Positions 7,080-14,788 of a stretch of 22,108 nt of DNA are shown piece after piece. The translations under genes were made by a program, and so were the position numbers. This DNA is from JBOGFC01 sp050742155. Its GTDB lineage: Bacteria; Actinomycetota; Acidimicrobiia; Spongiisociales; JALYHC01. The stretch is taken from the NCBI GenBank assembly GCA_050742155.1, contig JBOGFC010000057.1, positions 1 to 22,108 of the forward strand, in the 5' to 3' direction. The notes beneath the pieces are model-generated. The model had not been told where the DNA came from, did not search any database, and worked only from the letters and a program-made list of their open reading frames with translations. Position 1 is the first letter of the stretch. Each line of letters opens with the position of its first letter.

Positions 7080-9392
7080 TCACGATCGGGCCGCCTGGAT
7101 CGCCTGCCAGATCTTCAGGGGGCGCAGCGGCAGCTGCAGCTCCTCGATCCCCAGCGGGTGCAGGGCGTCCAGGACGGCGTTGAGGACCGCCGGAGGGGCC
7201 CCGATACACCCGGCTTCTCCGGCTCCTTTCACCCCCAGCGGGTTGGAGGGGGCCGGGTGCACCAGGCGGCCCGTGACGATCGGTGGGGCGTCGGCCGCGC
7301 CGGGAATCAGGTAATCCATGAACGAAGAGGTGAGCGGCTGGCCCTGGGTGTCGTAGACCATCTCCTCCAGGAGCGCCTGGCCGATCCCCTGCACCAGAGA
7401 GCCCTCCACCTGGCCCTCCACGATCATCGGGTTGAGCACCTCGCCACAGTCGTCCACCGCCACCAGGCGGATCACCCTGACCTCCCCGGTCTCGGGCTCG
7501 ACCTCCACCACCGCCACGTGCGCCCCGTAGGGGAAGGTCTGGGCGCCGGGCGCAAACATCTCCTCGGCCGCCAGCGGGTCGCCGGCCCGCTCGGCCCGGC
7601 CGGCCACCTCCTCGAGCGGGACCGCCACGTCGGGTACCCCGGCCACCCGGAAGGCGCCCTCCTCGAGGACCAGGTCCTCCTCGGCCGCCTCCAGCATGTC
7701 TGCGCACAGGCGCCGTGCTCGTTTCCGGACCTGGACGGCCATCCGATACACGGCCGACGCCCCCAGCTGAGCCGACCGACTGGCGTAGCTGCCCACCCCG
7801 TCGTCCACCGCGGAGGTGTCGCCGGCCACCACCCGCACCCGCTCCGGAGCCACCGTCAGCACGTCACAGGTCACCTGGGTCCACACCGTGGCATGGCCCT
7901 GTCCGGCCGGCGTCGAGCCTGTGCGGACTATCACCGTGCCTTCCGGGGACACCTCCACCCGGGCGTACTCCCCGGAGTCGACCGCGCCTCCGGCCCGCTC
8001 CACGAAAGCCCCGATGCCCAGTCCCAACGGCCTTCCTCCCTCCCGGCGCCTCCTGGCCTGCTCGGCCCGGACGCCCTCGGCGTCGCCCAGCTCGAGCGCC
8101 CGCCGCAGGGCGGCCGGGTAGTCCCCGCTGTCGTAGAGGGCGCCGGTCACGGTCCGGTAGGGAAGGGCCGAGGGCGGGATGAAGTTGGTGAAGCGCACCT
8201 CGGCCGGGTCCCGGCCGGCGGCCCGAGCGAAGGCGTCGACCGCCCGCTCGATGGCCAGGGCCGCCTCCGGCCGGCCGGCCCCCCGGTAGGACCCGGTCGG
8301 GGCGCGGTTGGTGACCACGGTGGTGGTCTCGATCGCCACGTCTTCGATGTCGTAGAGGCCGGTGGCCACGTACTGGGTGAAGAGGGGGACCTGGGCGCCA
8401 CTGTGGGGGTAGGCTCCCACCTCGGCCAGGATCTCGATCCGGGCTCGCCTGATGCGCCCCTCCCGGTCCCCGGCCAGCTCGATGCGGTGACGCTGGCCCC
8501 GCCCGTGGGTACCACCCAGGAACTGCTCCCGGCGCGTCTGCGCCCAGGCCAGCGAACGGCCCAGGCGCAAGGCGGCGGCCGCCACCACCGGGTACTCCGG
8601 GTAGAGCCGCTTCATCCCGAAGGCTCCGCCTACGTGCGGGACGGTCACCCGAATCCGCTCGGGCTCCAGGCCCAGCAGATCGGCCAGCTGGGCACGCAGC
8701 TGATGGGGGGACTGATGGCCGCACCAGACCCGCAGGCCGCCGTCGTGGGGACGGACCAGGATCCCGAGCGGCTCGATGGGGGCGGGCGCCAGGCGGGGGC
8801 TCTCCACGGTGACGGTGGCCCGCACGGGGTGGTCGCTCTCCCGGCTGGAGTCCTCCGAGGACACCTGGGTGCGGGCGACCACATTGGTCCTCGCGGCCGG
8901 GAAGAGCAGGATCTCGCCGGCCAGCGCCGCTTCCGCGTCGACCACCGGAGGGAGCAGCTCCAGCTCGGGCCAGACCAGCTCGGAGGCGTCGACGGCGGCC
9001 ACCGCCGTCTCGGCCACCACCACCGCCAGCGGCTCGCCGACGTAGCGCACCCGCTCCGTCGCCAATGGGGGTCGGCTCATGCGTGGAGCGGCCGGACCGG
9101 GTCCGCCGGCGCCCGGGATGTCCTTCAGATCGAGGTCATCGGCGGCGAAGACGGCCACCACGCCTGGTGCCCCCCGAGCCGGCTCCAGATCGACCCCTCT
9201 CAGCAAGGCGTGGGCCTGGGGACTGCGCACGAAGCAGCAGTGCAGGGTCCCCGGCTCCACCAGGTCGGCCAGGAACTTGCCCCGGCCGGTGATCAGCGCC
9301 GGGTCCTCGACCCTCCTCGGCGAGCGTCCGCCGGCCGGTGGCGGGTTGCCGGGCGAACGGCGTGAACTCACGCCTCCGGAGCCCACCTTCAC
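7080..9392 (-). CDS. Molybdenum hydroxylase large subunit (xanthine dehydrogenase / CoxL-like family)
   Basis: A protein of 770 residues, the normal length of the molybdopterin-binding subunit. It has the N-terminal a/b-hammerhead domain (RRVEDPALITGRGKF near 25-40), GGAFGMK at about 254-260, SYRGAGR at about 366-372, TPAGQGH in the second half and GVKGAGEAG at about 719-727, whose glutamate is the catalytic base in this family. SYRGAGR matches the second, non-CO-oxidising type; true CO dehydrogenases have a cysteine there (AYRCSFR). The role should be hydroxylation of a heterocycle, aldehyde or similar. No iron-sulfur (small) or FAD (medium) subunit gene adjoins it, although these proteins normally act as three-part complexes, so the partners must be elsewhere or electron transfer is unusual. 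GTG 9392 overlaps the cupin stop by GTGA; a longer start at 9437 would run into the cupin gene. Confidence 0.92.
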   Translation of the reverse strand: MKVGSGGVSSRRSPGNPPPAGGRSPRRVEDPALITGRGKFLADLVEPGTLHCCFVRSPQAHALLRGVDLEPARGAPGVVAVFAADDLDLKDIPGAGGPGPAAPRMSRPPLATERVRYVGEPLAVVVAETAVAAVDASELVWPELELLPPVVDAEAALAGEILLFPAARTNVVARTQVSSEDSSRESDHPVRATVTVESPRLAPAPIEPLGILVRPHDGGLRVWCGHQSPHQLRAQLADLLGLEPERIRVTVPHVGGAFGMKRLYPEYPVVAAAALRLGRSLAWAQTRREQFLGGTHGRGQRHRIELAGDREGRIRRARIEILAEVGAYPHSGAQVPLFTQYVATGLYDIEDVAIETTTVVTNRAPTGSYRGAGRPEAALAIERAVDAFARAAGRDPAEVRFTNFIPPSALPYRTVTGALYDSGDYPAALRRALELGDAEGVRAEQARRRREGGRPLGLGIGAFVERAGGAVDSGEYARVEVSPEGTVIVRTGSTPAGQGHATVWTQVTCDVLTVAPERVRVVAGDTSAVDDGVGSYASRSAQLGASAVYRMAVQVRKRARRLCADMLEAAEEDLVLEEGAFRVAGVPDVAVPLEEVAGRAERAGDPLAAEEMFAPGAQTFPYGAHVAVVEVEPETGEVRVIRLVAVDDCGEVLNPMIVEGQVEGSLVQGIGQALLEEMVYDTQGQPLTSSFMDYLIPGAADAPPIVTGRLVHPAPSNPLGVKGAGEAGCIGAPPAVLNAVLDALHPLGIEELQLPLRPLKIWQAIQAARS

Positions 9393-9760
9393 TGATCGTC
9401 GGTGACCCAAACCGTCTCGGAGGGAGCCGGAACCCACAGCTCGATGAAGGTGAAGTCCTCCTGATGGGGGTTCTCGAACCAGTGCACCTCGTTCTCGTAC
9501 ACCAAGGCCACGTCCCCCTCCGCCAGCTCGAAGGGCTGCTGGTCGGCATGGAGGATGCCGCTTCCCTCGAGGATGAAGAAGAAGTGCTTGGAGTCGCGGT
9601 GGTAGTGAGCGGCGGCCGTGTCGCCCGGGTGGTAGGTGATCCGGTCGGCCTTGAGATCGGTCAGCCCGAATGTCTCCTCGGTCACCAGGTCGACTCGGTC
9701 ACGGCTGTCCCGCAAGGAGGTGAGCCGGGGCAGCTCTCGGAGCGTGACGATGCGCGGCAC
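9389..9760 (-). CDS. Small single-domain cupin protein
   Basis: A protein of 123 residues with one cupin barrel. The metal-site motif is HPGDTAAAHYHRDSKHFFFILEGSG (in two parts: HPGDTAAAHYHRDS at about 44-57, then FFFILEGSG), followed by the second half EGDVALVYENEVHWFENP. The His-x-His pair and the later His resemble the usual metal ligands, though the glutamate expected after the first histidines is not in its usual place. It could be a small dioxygenase, isomerase or sensory/ligand-binding cupin; the sequence does not decide. The start is GTG 9760 with no recognisable Shine-Dalgarno (ACTTCCGTCC upstream). A weak TAGTAA lies about 9 bases before the start, so a leaderless transcript is possible. 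It overlaps the molybdenum hydroxylase gene by GTGA, implying coupled translation and a shared substrate path. Operator copy C lies 34-43 bases upstream. Confidence 0.85.
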   Translation of the reverse strand: MPRIVTLRELPRLTSLRDSRDRVDLVTEETFGLTDLKADRITYHPGDTAAAHYHRDSKHFFFILEGSGILHADQQPFELAEGDVALVYENEVHWFENPHQEDFTFIELWVPAPSETVWVTDDQ

Positions 9761-9793
9761 GGACGGAAGTTACTACGCCGATCTCACCCGATA

Positions 9794-9803
9794 CAAACGT
9801 TTG
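9794..9803. promoter_or_regulatory. Operator copy C, perfect palindrome CAAACGTTTG
   Basis: A perfect 10-bp palindrome within ACAAACGTTTGC, matching copies A and B in the Dpp promoter region (ACAAwCGwTTGC). It lies in the 50-bp gap between the LivM stop and the cupin start, where it would cover the -35 area of a cupin/hydroxylase promoter. AAACGTTT with a central CG is typical of LacI/GalR-family sites. Confidence 0.6.
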
Positions 9804-9810
9804 CTGACCC

Positions 9811-10839
9811 TCAGTCCCAGTCGAGGATCGCCGGGAGCTTGCGGCGGTCTCTGAGCGTCCCCACGATTCCCAGCGGGAAGAACAGCAGCACGACGATCAT
9901 CAGTGCGCCCGTCACCACGATGTTGAGCTCGGAGGTCCCGAACCGGACAATGGAGTACTCGTTGAGCGCCACCACGAACAGCGCCCCGATCACCGGTCCG
10001 GCGACGGTGCCCCGGCCGCCGATGATCGCCATGAGCACCATCTGGGCGGCCACCCCGATGACGAAGAAGATGCTCGGCCGGAGGTAGGAAAGCGAGTAGG
10101 CCCAGATGGCGCCCACCACTCCCGGGAAGTAGGCGCTGAGAGCAAAGGCGAAGATCTTGAGCCGGCGGGTATCGATACCGGCCATCTCGGCCTTGATCTC
10201 GTCTTGGGCGATCGCCCGCAGAGCCAGACCGAGCTTGGAGTGCTGGACCCGGTATCCCAGCACCACCGAACCCACCGCTGAGATCAGCATGGCGTAGTAG
10301 AAGGGGATCTTGAGGAAGCGAATCGGAAACGGGGGCAGCGGCAGGCTGATCCCGTTCGAGCCACCCACGAAGGACCAGTTGTCGAACCACAGCGTGATCA
10401 TCAGGAGCAGGGCGATGGTGGAGATGATGAAGGCCGGCCCCCGGGTGCGCAGCGTGATCAAGCCGGCCACCAGGCCGACCAGGAACGTGAACACTCCCGC
10501 CAGGGGAGCGCTGAAGAAGGGGGAGATCCCGGAGTAGAGGAAGAGCAGGCCTGAGAAATACCCCCCGAGGCCGAGGAAGACGTTGTGCCCAAGCGAGACG
10601 TATCCCGTGTAGCCGCCGAGGATGTTCCAGCTCGACGTCAAGGCGATCCACATCAACGCCACGATGCCCAGTTGGAGCACGTAGTTATAGGCATCGAGGT
10701 AGGGACGAGCCAGGGGGAGGGCGGCGGCGGCCGCCAAGACCAGGATGGCGAAGACGTTGCGGAGGGTTCGCGGCCTCCGACGGAGGGGGGTAGGGGTCTC
10801 CGGGATGTCCACGGCGACGTCGGTGGCCACCTCGACCAT
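9811..10839 (-). CDS. Branched-chain amino acid-type ABC transporter permease, LivM-like
   Basis: A multi-spanning permease of 342 residues. After a cytoplasmic N-terminus with an arginine-rich RRRPRTLR patch it has hydrophobic segments beginning VFAILVLAAAAALPLA. The LivM/LivH family signature follows: LTSSWNILGGYTGYVSLGHNVFLGLGGY (in parts: SWNILGGYTGYVSLGH, then FLGLGGYFSG, about residues 68-95). The conserved cytoplasmic loop includes RAIAQDEIKAEMAGIDTRRLK. The start ATG 10839 shares one base with the LivH stop (TGATG) and has AAGGAG about 11 bases upstream; the frame is open further upstream but only inside LivH. It is the last gene of the Liv-type importer. Liv-type systems carry branched-chain amino acids, but close relatives import urea, amides and aromatic acids. 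Confidence 0.93.
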   Translation of the reverse strand: MVEVATDVAVDIPETPTPLRRRPRTLRNVFAILVLAAAAALPLARPYLDAYNYVLQLGIVALMWIALTSSWNILGGYTGYVSLGHNVFLGLGGYFSGLLFLYSGISPFFSAPLAGVFTFLVGLVAGLITLRTRGPAFIISTIALLLMITLWFDNWSFVGGSNGISLPLPPFPIRFLKIPFYYAMLISAVGSVVLGYRVQHSKLGLALRAIAQDEIKAEMAGIDTRRLKIFAFALSAYFPGVVGAIWAYSLSYLRPSIFFVIGVAAQMVLMAIIGGRGTVAGPVIGALFVVALNEYSIVRFGTSELNIVVTGALMIVVLLFFPLGIVGTLRDRRKLPAILDWD

Positions 10840-11714
10840 CAGGCTCTCGTCTCCTTGCCGAACAGGCCCCGGGGACGGACCAGCACGATGAGGAACAGGG
10901 CCAGGAAGAAGGTCATCGGCGTCCAGATGGACCCGAAGTGGCTGCCGACGAAGGACCCCGCCACCGCCAGCAGCACCGCCCCGATCACCGCCCCCTTGAG
11001 GCTCCCCATTCCTCCCAGCACAATCAGCGCCAGCAAGATGGCGATCCACTGCCAATGGCTATTGGGGAAAAAGGTGAAGAGGAAGCTGAGGAGCGCCCCC
11101 GACGCCCCAGCCAAGGCCATCCCCACTCCGAAGGAGATGGTGGAGACCTGGCGCACGTTCACTCCAACAATCTGGGCCGCGCTCCGGTTCTGCATGGTGG
11201 CTCGCACCGCGTACCCAGTCCGAGTGAAGTTGAGGAAAGCCCAGAGACCCACCAGAAGGACGGCACTCGCCAGGGACGCATAGAGCTGGGCCTTGGGGAT
11301 GAAGAACGGACCCAGGATGGCCGCCTCGGTGGCGTAGGAGGGGTTGGCTCTGCGGAAGATGCCGGTGAAGAAGTAGCCCATCAAGCCCTCGGTGATGAAC
11401 GCCAGGCCGAAGGTCAGCAGCACCGTCATCTCGGCGTAGCGGGGCGATGCTTCGATGCGGGGAAAGAGCAGCCGGTAGAGGACCACGCCCAACCCGAACA
11501 TCACCGGCATGATCACCAGTAGCGAGACGAACGGATCGATGTCGAGCAACCGGAAGGCGAAATAGCTCATGTAGGCGGCCACCAGGATGAAGGCGCCGTG
11601 AGCCAGGTTGACGATCCGCATCACCCCGAAGAGAAGGGTGAGGCCCGAAGCCATCAGCGCGTACACCCCACCCAGCAGCAGGCCGAGGATCAGCACCTGG
11701 ATCAGGTTGGTCAC
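10839..11714 (-). CDS. Branched-chain amino acid-type ABC transporter permease, LivH-like
   Basis: A permease of 291 residues, standard for LivH. The N-terminus LLLGGVYALMASGLTLLFGV followed by MRIVNLAHGAFILVAAY is the family hallmark. Further landmarks are LTFGLAFITEGLM, the TGYAVRATMQNRSAAQIVGV cytoplasmic loop (about 170-189) and the C-terminal VLGGMGSLKGAVIGA. With the LivM-like partner it forms the membrane channel. ATG 11714 overlaps the LivF stop by four bases (ATGA), and its stop overlaps the LivM start by one base, so the whole importer is translationally coupled. The transported compound is not evident. Confidence 0.93.
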   Translation of the reverse strand: MTNLIQVLILGLLLGGVYALMASGLTLLFGVMRIVNLAHGAFILVAAYMSYFAFRLLDIDPFVSLLVIMPVMFGLGVVLYRLLFPRIEASPRYAEMTVLLTFGLAFITEGLMGYFFTGIFRRANPSYATEAAILGPFFIPKAQLYASLASAVLLVGLWAFLNFTRTGYAVRATMQNRSAAQIVGVNVRQVSTISFGVGMALAGASGALLSFLFTFFPNSHWQWIAILLALIVLGGMGSLKGAVIGAVLLAVAGSFVGSHFGSIWTPMTFFLALFLIVLVRPRGLFGKETRA

Positions 11715-12451
11715 GATCCCTCACTCCTCGTCAATTGTTTGCCCAGGTAGAGGTCACGAATCCTGGGATCATCGAGGATGGCGTCGGCCGGGCCTTCGAA
11801 GCGCTTCCTGCCCAGATCGAGCACAAACGCCCAGTGCGCCGCTTCGAGTCCCCGACGGACGTTCTGCTCCACGAGCAGCACGGTGATGCCCAGCTCCTCG
11901 CGGAGGCGCCGGATGATCTCGAAGATCTGGGGGATGATCTGCGGAGCGAGCCCCAGGCTGGGCTCATCGATCATCATCAGCTTGGGTTCGATCATCAGGG
12001 CCCGGGCCAGCGCCAGCATCTGCTGCTCCCCGCCCGACAGCGTCTGGGCGAGCTGGCCGGTGCGCTCCCGCAGGACCGGAAAGAGCGTCATGACCCGCTC
12101 CATCCGCTCCTCGATCACGGCCCGGCGCCGCTCCAGGAAGGCGCCCATCACCAGGTTCTCCCGCACCGTCATCTCGGGAAACAGCGTTCGGTCTTGAGGC
12201 ACGTAGCACACGCCGGCCGACAAGACTTGGTCGGGTCGGAGCCCGTTGAGGGGGCTGCCGTCGAAGATCACCTCCCCCGTGCGGGGCGGCAACAGTCCAC
12301 AAATGACCTTGAGTAACGTCGATTTCCCCGCCCCGTTCGGTCCGATCATGCAGTAGGTCCTGTGAGGCTCGACCTCCAGGGAGACGTCGCTGAGGATGTC
12401 GGGTCCCACGCCGTAGCCGGCTCGGATGCCCTGAACTTCGAGCAGCGACAT
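11711..12451 (-). CDS. Branched-chain amino acid-type ABC transporter ATPase, LivF-like
   Basis: A cytoplasmic ATPase of 246 residues. Walker A is GPNGAGKS (37-44), with YVPQDRTLFPEMTVRENL as the Q-loop region, signature LSGGE (138-142), Walker B MMIDEPSLGLAP (159-170) and VEQNV in place of the usual H-loop histidine, as is normal for LivF. It pairs with the LivG-like ATPase upstream to power the permeases. The ATG at 12451 overlaps the LivG stop by one base (TGATG). Length and motif order are ordinary. Confidence 0.94.
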   Translation of the reverse strand: MSLLEVQGIRAGYGVGPDILSDVSLEVEPHRTYCMIGPNGAGKSTLLKVICGLLPPRTGEVIFDGSPLNGLRPDQVLSAGVCYVPQDRTLFPEMTVRENLVMGAFLERRRAVIEERMERVMTLFPVLRERTGQLAQTLSGGEQQMLALARALMIEPKLMMIDEPSLGLAPQIIPQIFEIIRRLREELGITVLLVEQNVRRGLEAAHWAFVLDLGRKRFEGPADAILDDPRIRDLYLGKQLTRSEGS

Positions 12452-13185
12452 CAGGCCACCCCCAGGTAGGCGTCGAGCACCCGTCCGTCCGCTCGGACCT
12501 CCTCCGGGGATCCCTGCAGGATCACCTGGCCGTGGGCCATCACGATGACCGAATGGCTCAGCCGCATGACCACGTCCATGTTGTGTTCGACGATCAGAAA
12601 GGTGGTGCCTCCGTCGTTCAGCTTCTCGATCCTGTCCATGATTCGCTCCATCAGCGCCGGGTTGACCCCACCGGCCGGCTCGTCGAGCATCACCAGCTTG
12701 GGCTCGGCCATCAGCACGGAGGCGAACTCGAGCAGCTTGCGCTGTCCGTACGAGAGCTGCTTGGCGAGCTCGACGGCCAGGTGGTCGATGCCGACGAACG
12801 AGAGCAGGTCCATGGCTCGTTCCCGCTCGTTCGGCATGATGCGGGGCCTGAACAGGGTGCTGAATCCCCCCCGGGCGAAGGGGACCACCATGTTCTCCAG
12901 CACGGTCAGGTCGCCGAGCTCCCGGGTGATCTGAAAGGTGCGGCCCACCCCGGCGTCGCAGATCGCATGGGGGTGCCCGGCGGTGAGGTCGGCTCCTTTC
13001 AACAGCACCGTACCCAGATCGGGCTCCACCACACCGCAGATCAGGTCGAAGGCGGTCGTCTTTCCGGCCCCGTTGGGACCGATGAGGGCGGTGATCGATC
13101 CTGCCTCCACCGAGAACGAGGCTCGATTGACGGCCACCAGACCACCGAACGCCTTGGTGATGTCGTGGACCTCGAGCAGCGTCAT
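12451..13185 (-). CDS. Branched-chain amino acid-type ABC transporter ATPase, LivG-like
   Basis: A cytoplasmic ATPase of 244 residues. Walker A is GPNGAGKT (36-43), the characteristic LivG segment is GVGRTFQITREL (79-90), signature LSYGQ (144-148), Walker B LVMLDEPAGGVNP (164-176) and H-loop VEHNMD. The AGGVNP segment is a LivG hallmark. It begins about 100 bases after the binding-protein gene, behind the hairpin at 13237-13260, with only a weak Shine-Dalgarno-like GGACGGG directly before ATG 13185. It is the first gene of the coupled G-F-H-M block. Confidence 0.94.
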   Translation of the reverse strand: MTLLEVHDITKAFGGLVAVNRASFSVEAGSITALIGPNGAGKTTAFDLICGVVEPDLGTVLLKGADLTAGHPHAICDAGVGRTFQITRELGDLTVLENMVVPFARGGFSTLFRPRIMPNERERAMDLLSFVGIDHLAVELAKQLSYGQRKLLEFASVLMAEPKLVMLDEPAGGVNPALMERIMDRIEKLNDGGTTFLIVEHNMDVVMRLSHSVIVMAHGQVILQGSPEEVRADGRVLDAYLGVA

Positions 13186-13236
13186 CCCGTCCGACCGGGT
13201 TCCGGGTTCACCGCCCGGCAGATCCCGACCGGTGCG

Positions 13237-13260
13237 GGGGGCCCGCCCAGGCGAGCCCCC
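13237..13260 (-). promoter_or_regulatory. Intercistronic hairpin between Liv lipoprotein and LivG
   Basis: On the minus strand GGGGGCTCGC pairs with GCGGGCCCCC around a CTGG loop, a 10-bp stem with one T-G wobble and no U-tract. It lies 28 bases after the lipoprotein stop and about 50 before LivG. It mirrors the hairpin at 2449-2477 in the Dpp-like operon, and probably tunes the ratio of binding protein to transporter. Confidence 0.65.
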
Positions 13261-13287
13261 TTCTCCTCTCCTTGTTCGGATTGCCGA

Positions 13288-14649
13288 TCACCACTCTGGC
13301 TTGGGAAAGACCAGGTCGGTCGTACCGGGGAACTCGCCTACCGGGAAGATGAACTTCAGCTCGCCCTCCTGCCACTGACTGACCAGGAAGGCCCGCTCCG
13401 CGGGGAGCCCCCGCTCGTCCCACACGTACTGGCCCAGCACGGTACGGACGGGCTCGTCGGGAGTGCGGCCGTGCATCCACTCACTCATGGCGGCGTTGTC
13501 GGTGGTCCCTGCGCCCCGGATGGCCTGCTCCATGCCCTGGCAGACGGAGAAGGGAATCGCCTCGTCCTCGTCCGGCGGGCGACCGAAGGCCTCGTTGAAC
13601 CCCTCCACGAAGTCGGCGTTGGTGTAGGGTTCGCCCCCCAGCACGCCCTCGAAGTTGGCCTCCGGGCTCCACACCGTGTGGATCACCACCCCGTTGGCAG
13701 CATCGCCCAGCTCCTGGCCGAACTCGGTCTGGGCACCCTGTGAGGCATACACCAGGTCGGGCTGGTAGCCGACCGTCTGCAGGGCCCGGATCAGCGAGAT
13801 CGCCTCGTCGGGAGAGGCCGTAGGGATCGCCAGGAAGTCGGCGTCGGCCTGGCGTATCGTGTTGGCCAGCGTCAGCCAGTCGGTGAACCCGACCGGCCAC
13901 TGCTCCTCCAGCACCAGATCCATACCCATCTCTGCGAGGAAGCCGGGAGCCAGGTCGACGACCTCACCGGTGTCGGGGATCTCCACCGTCCCTCCTACAA
14001 AGCCGTTGGCGATGGCCAGGGCGAAGAAGTCGTCGGCAGCGGCGATGGCGGCCGTTCGGGGAGGCTCCGTCACTACGCCCTGCTCTTGGTAGTAATCGAG
14101 CAGGTCGACGATCGAGCTGCCGGTGAACTCGGCGGGGAGCTGCTGGAAGTAGAAGATGTTCTGGAAGCCGCGGGCCCAGATCCGGTAGGCGCCGCCCGAC
14201 GGCACCGGGTAGACCATCCCGTTCTGCTCGGACACGGCCGAGGCCGGGAAGGTGAGCAGGCTGGAGAACGTCCCCAAGAGGACGTCGGCATTCTCCACGT
14301 TGATGTGCCGTTCGGTCTGGGAGACGGTCACCTCGCTGTCGCTTCGGTTGTCCTCCACAATCAGCTCGACCGGACGCCCGAGGATGCCTCCCCGGTCGTT
14401 GATCTGGTCAACGCAGAACTGGTAGCCGTCCCGGTGCTTGGTGCCGGCGATCGAGAACTCCCCTGTGAGCGGAAGCGAAGAGGCGAACACGATCGGTTCA
14501 CCCGTGGCCGCCGCAGTGGTACCGGTCGGAGCGGCCGTGGTGCCGGTCGGCGCCGCGGTCGTATCGGCCGTCTCCGTCGGAGCGCAAGCCGCCAAGAGCA
14601 AGCCGAACACCAAGCTCAGCACGGCGACTGAAGATCTCATGGCTGGCAT
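13288..14649 (-). CDS. Liv/Ami-type ABC transporter substrate-binding lipoprotein
   Basis: A type-I periplasmic-binding-fold lipoprotein of about 453 residues. A hydrophobic signal (SVAVLSLVFGLLLAAC) ends in lipobox LAAC, followed by a Thr/Ala/Pro linker with the seven-residue repeat TTAAPTG. Family landmarks are SLPLTGEFSIAG, CVDQINDRGGILGRPVELIVEDNRS (seen as INDRGGILGRPVEL plus VEDNRSD) and the ligand-lobe segment LLGTFSSLLTFPASAV. This branch binds branched-chain amino acids, amides, urea or aromatic acids; the ligand is not evident. The start is ambiguous between ATG 14649, with GGAGG five bases upstream, and ATG 14640, about nine bases after AAGGA; I list the former. It heads the Liv-type operon and would sit outside the membrane. 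A degenerate operator-like motif and a TACAGT box lie about 60-70 bases upstream. Confidence 0.92.
   Translation of the reverse strand: MPAMRSSVAVLSLVFGLLLAACAPTETADTTAAPTGTTAAPTGTTAAATGEPIVFASSLPLTGEFSIAGTKHRDGYQFCVDQINDRGGILGRPVELIVEDNRSDSEVTVSQTERHINVENADVLLGTFSSLLTFPASAVSEQNGMVYPVPSGGAYRIWARGFQNIFYFQQLPAEFTGSSIVDLLDYYQEQGVVTEPPRTAAIAAADDFFALAIANGFVGGTVEIPDTGEVVDLAPGFLAEMGMDLVLEEQWPVGFTDWLTLANTIRQADADFLAIPTASPDEAISLIRALQTVGYQPDLVYASQGAQTEFGQELGDAANGVVIHTVWSPEANFEGVLGGEPYTNADFVEGFNEAFGRPPDEDEAIPFSVCQGMEQAIRGAGTTDNAAMSEWMHGRTPDEPVRTVLGQYVWDERGLPAERAFLVSQWQEGELKFIFPVGEFPGTTDLVFPKPEW
14516..14557. repeat. Two 21-bp tandem repeats in the lipoprotein linker
   Basis: Units at 14516-14536 and 14537-14557 share GTGGTrCCGGTCGG and encode TTAAPTG-type repeats of the flexible linker after the lipid-anchored cysteine. 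Slippage here would only change linker length by seven residues per unit. Confidence 0.6.
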
Positions 14650-14708
14650 TCCTTCCTCCCATTCCGACATCGATCCTGGCCCGGCGCGCCTACGCGCCCG
14701 GCTGACTG

Positions 14709-14720
14709 CAAACGACTGTA
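14709..14720 (-). promoter_or_regulatory. Possible -10 box and degenerate operator D before Liv lipoprotein
   Basis: On the minus strand TACAGTCGTTTG reads as a TACAGT -10-like box, identical to the one in the Dpp promoter, overlapping CAGTCGTTTGC, a degenerate version of CAATCGTTTGC. The bases also form CGACT-GT-AGTCG (14713-14724, plus strand), a small palindrome. No convincing -35 is visible 17-18 bases further upstream. The site is about 60-70 bases before the start codon. Confidence 0.35.
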
Positions 14721-14788
14721 GTCGAGAGCGATCCACGGTGCAGCGGGGACGCGGATGTGGGTGCCATGTCCGTTCTGGCGCGCAGAAA

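Noticed and set aside
7158..9365. A 735-codon open frame on the plus strand
   Set aside because: It is antisense to the molybdenum hydroxylase gene, shows no recognisable domain, is rich in His/Gly/Arg as expected of a GC-rich shadow frame, and the minus-strand protein has full family motifs.
7080..9392. Carbon monoxide dehydrogenase large subunit
   Set aside because: The active-site loop reads SYRGAGR without the cysteine of true CO dehydrogenases, and no CoxM or CoxS gene adjoins.
11731..11744. CAATTGTTTGC as a further copy of the operator
   Set aside because: It lacks the central CG, lies inside the end of the LivF coding sequence and is not near a start site.
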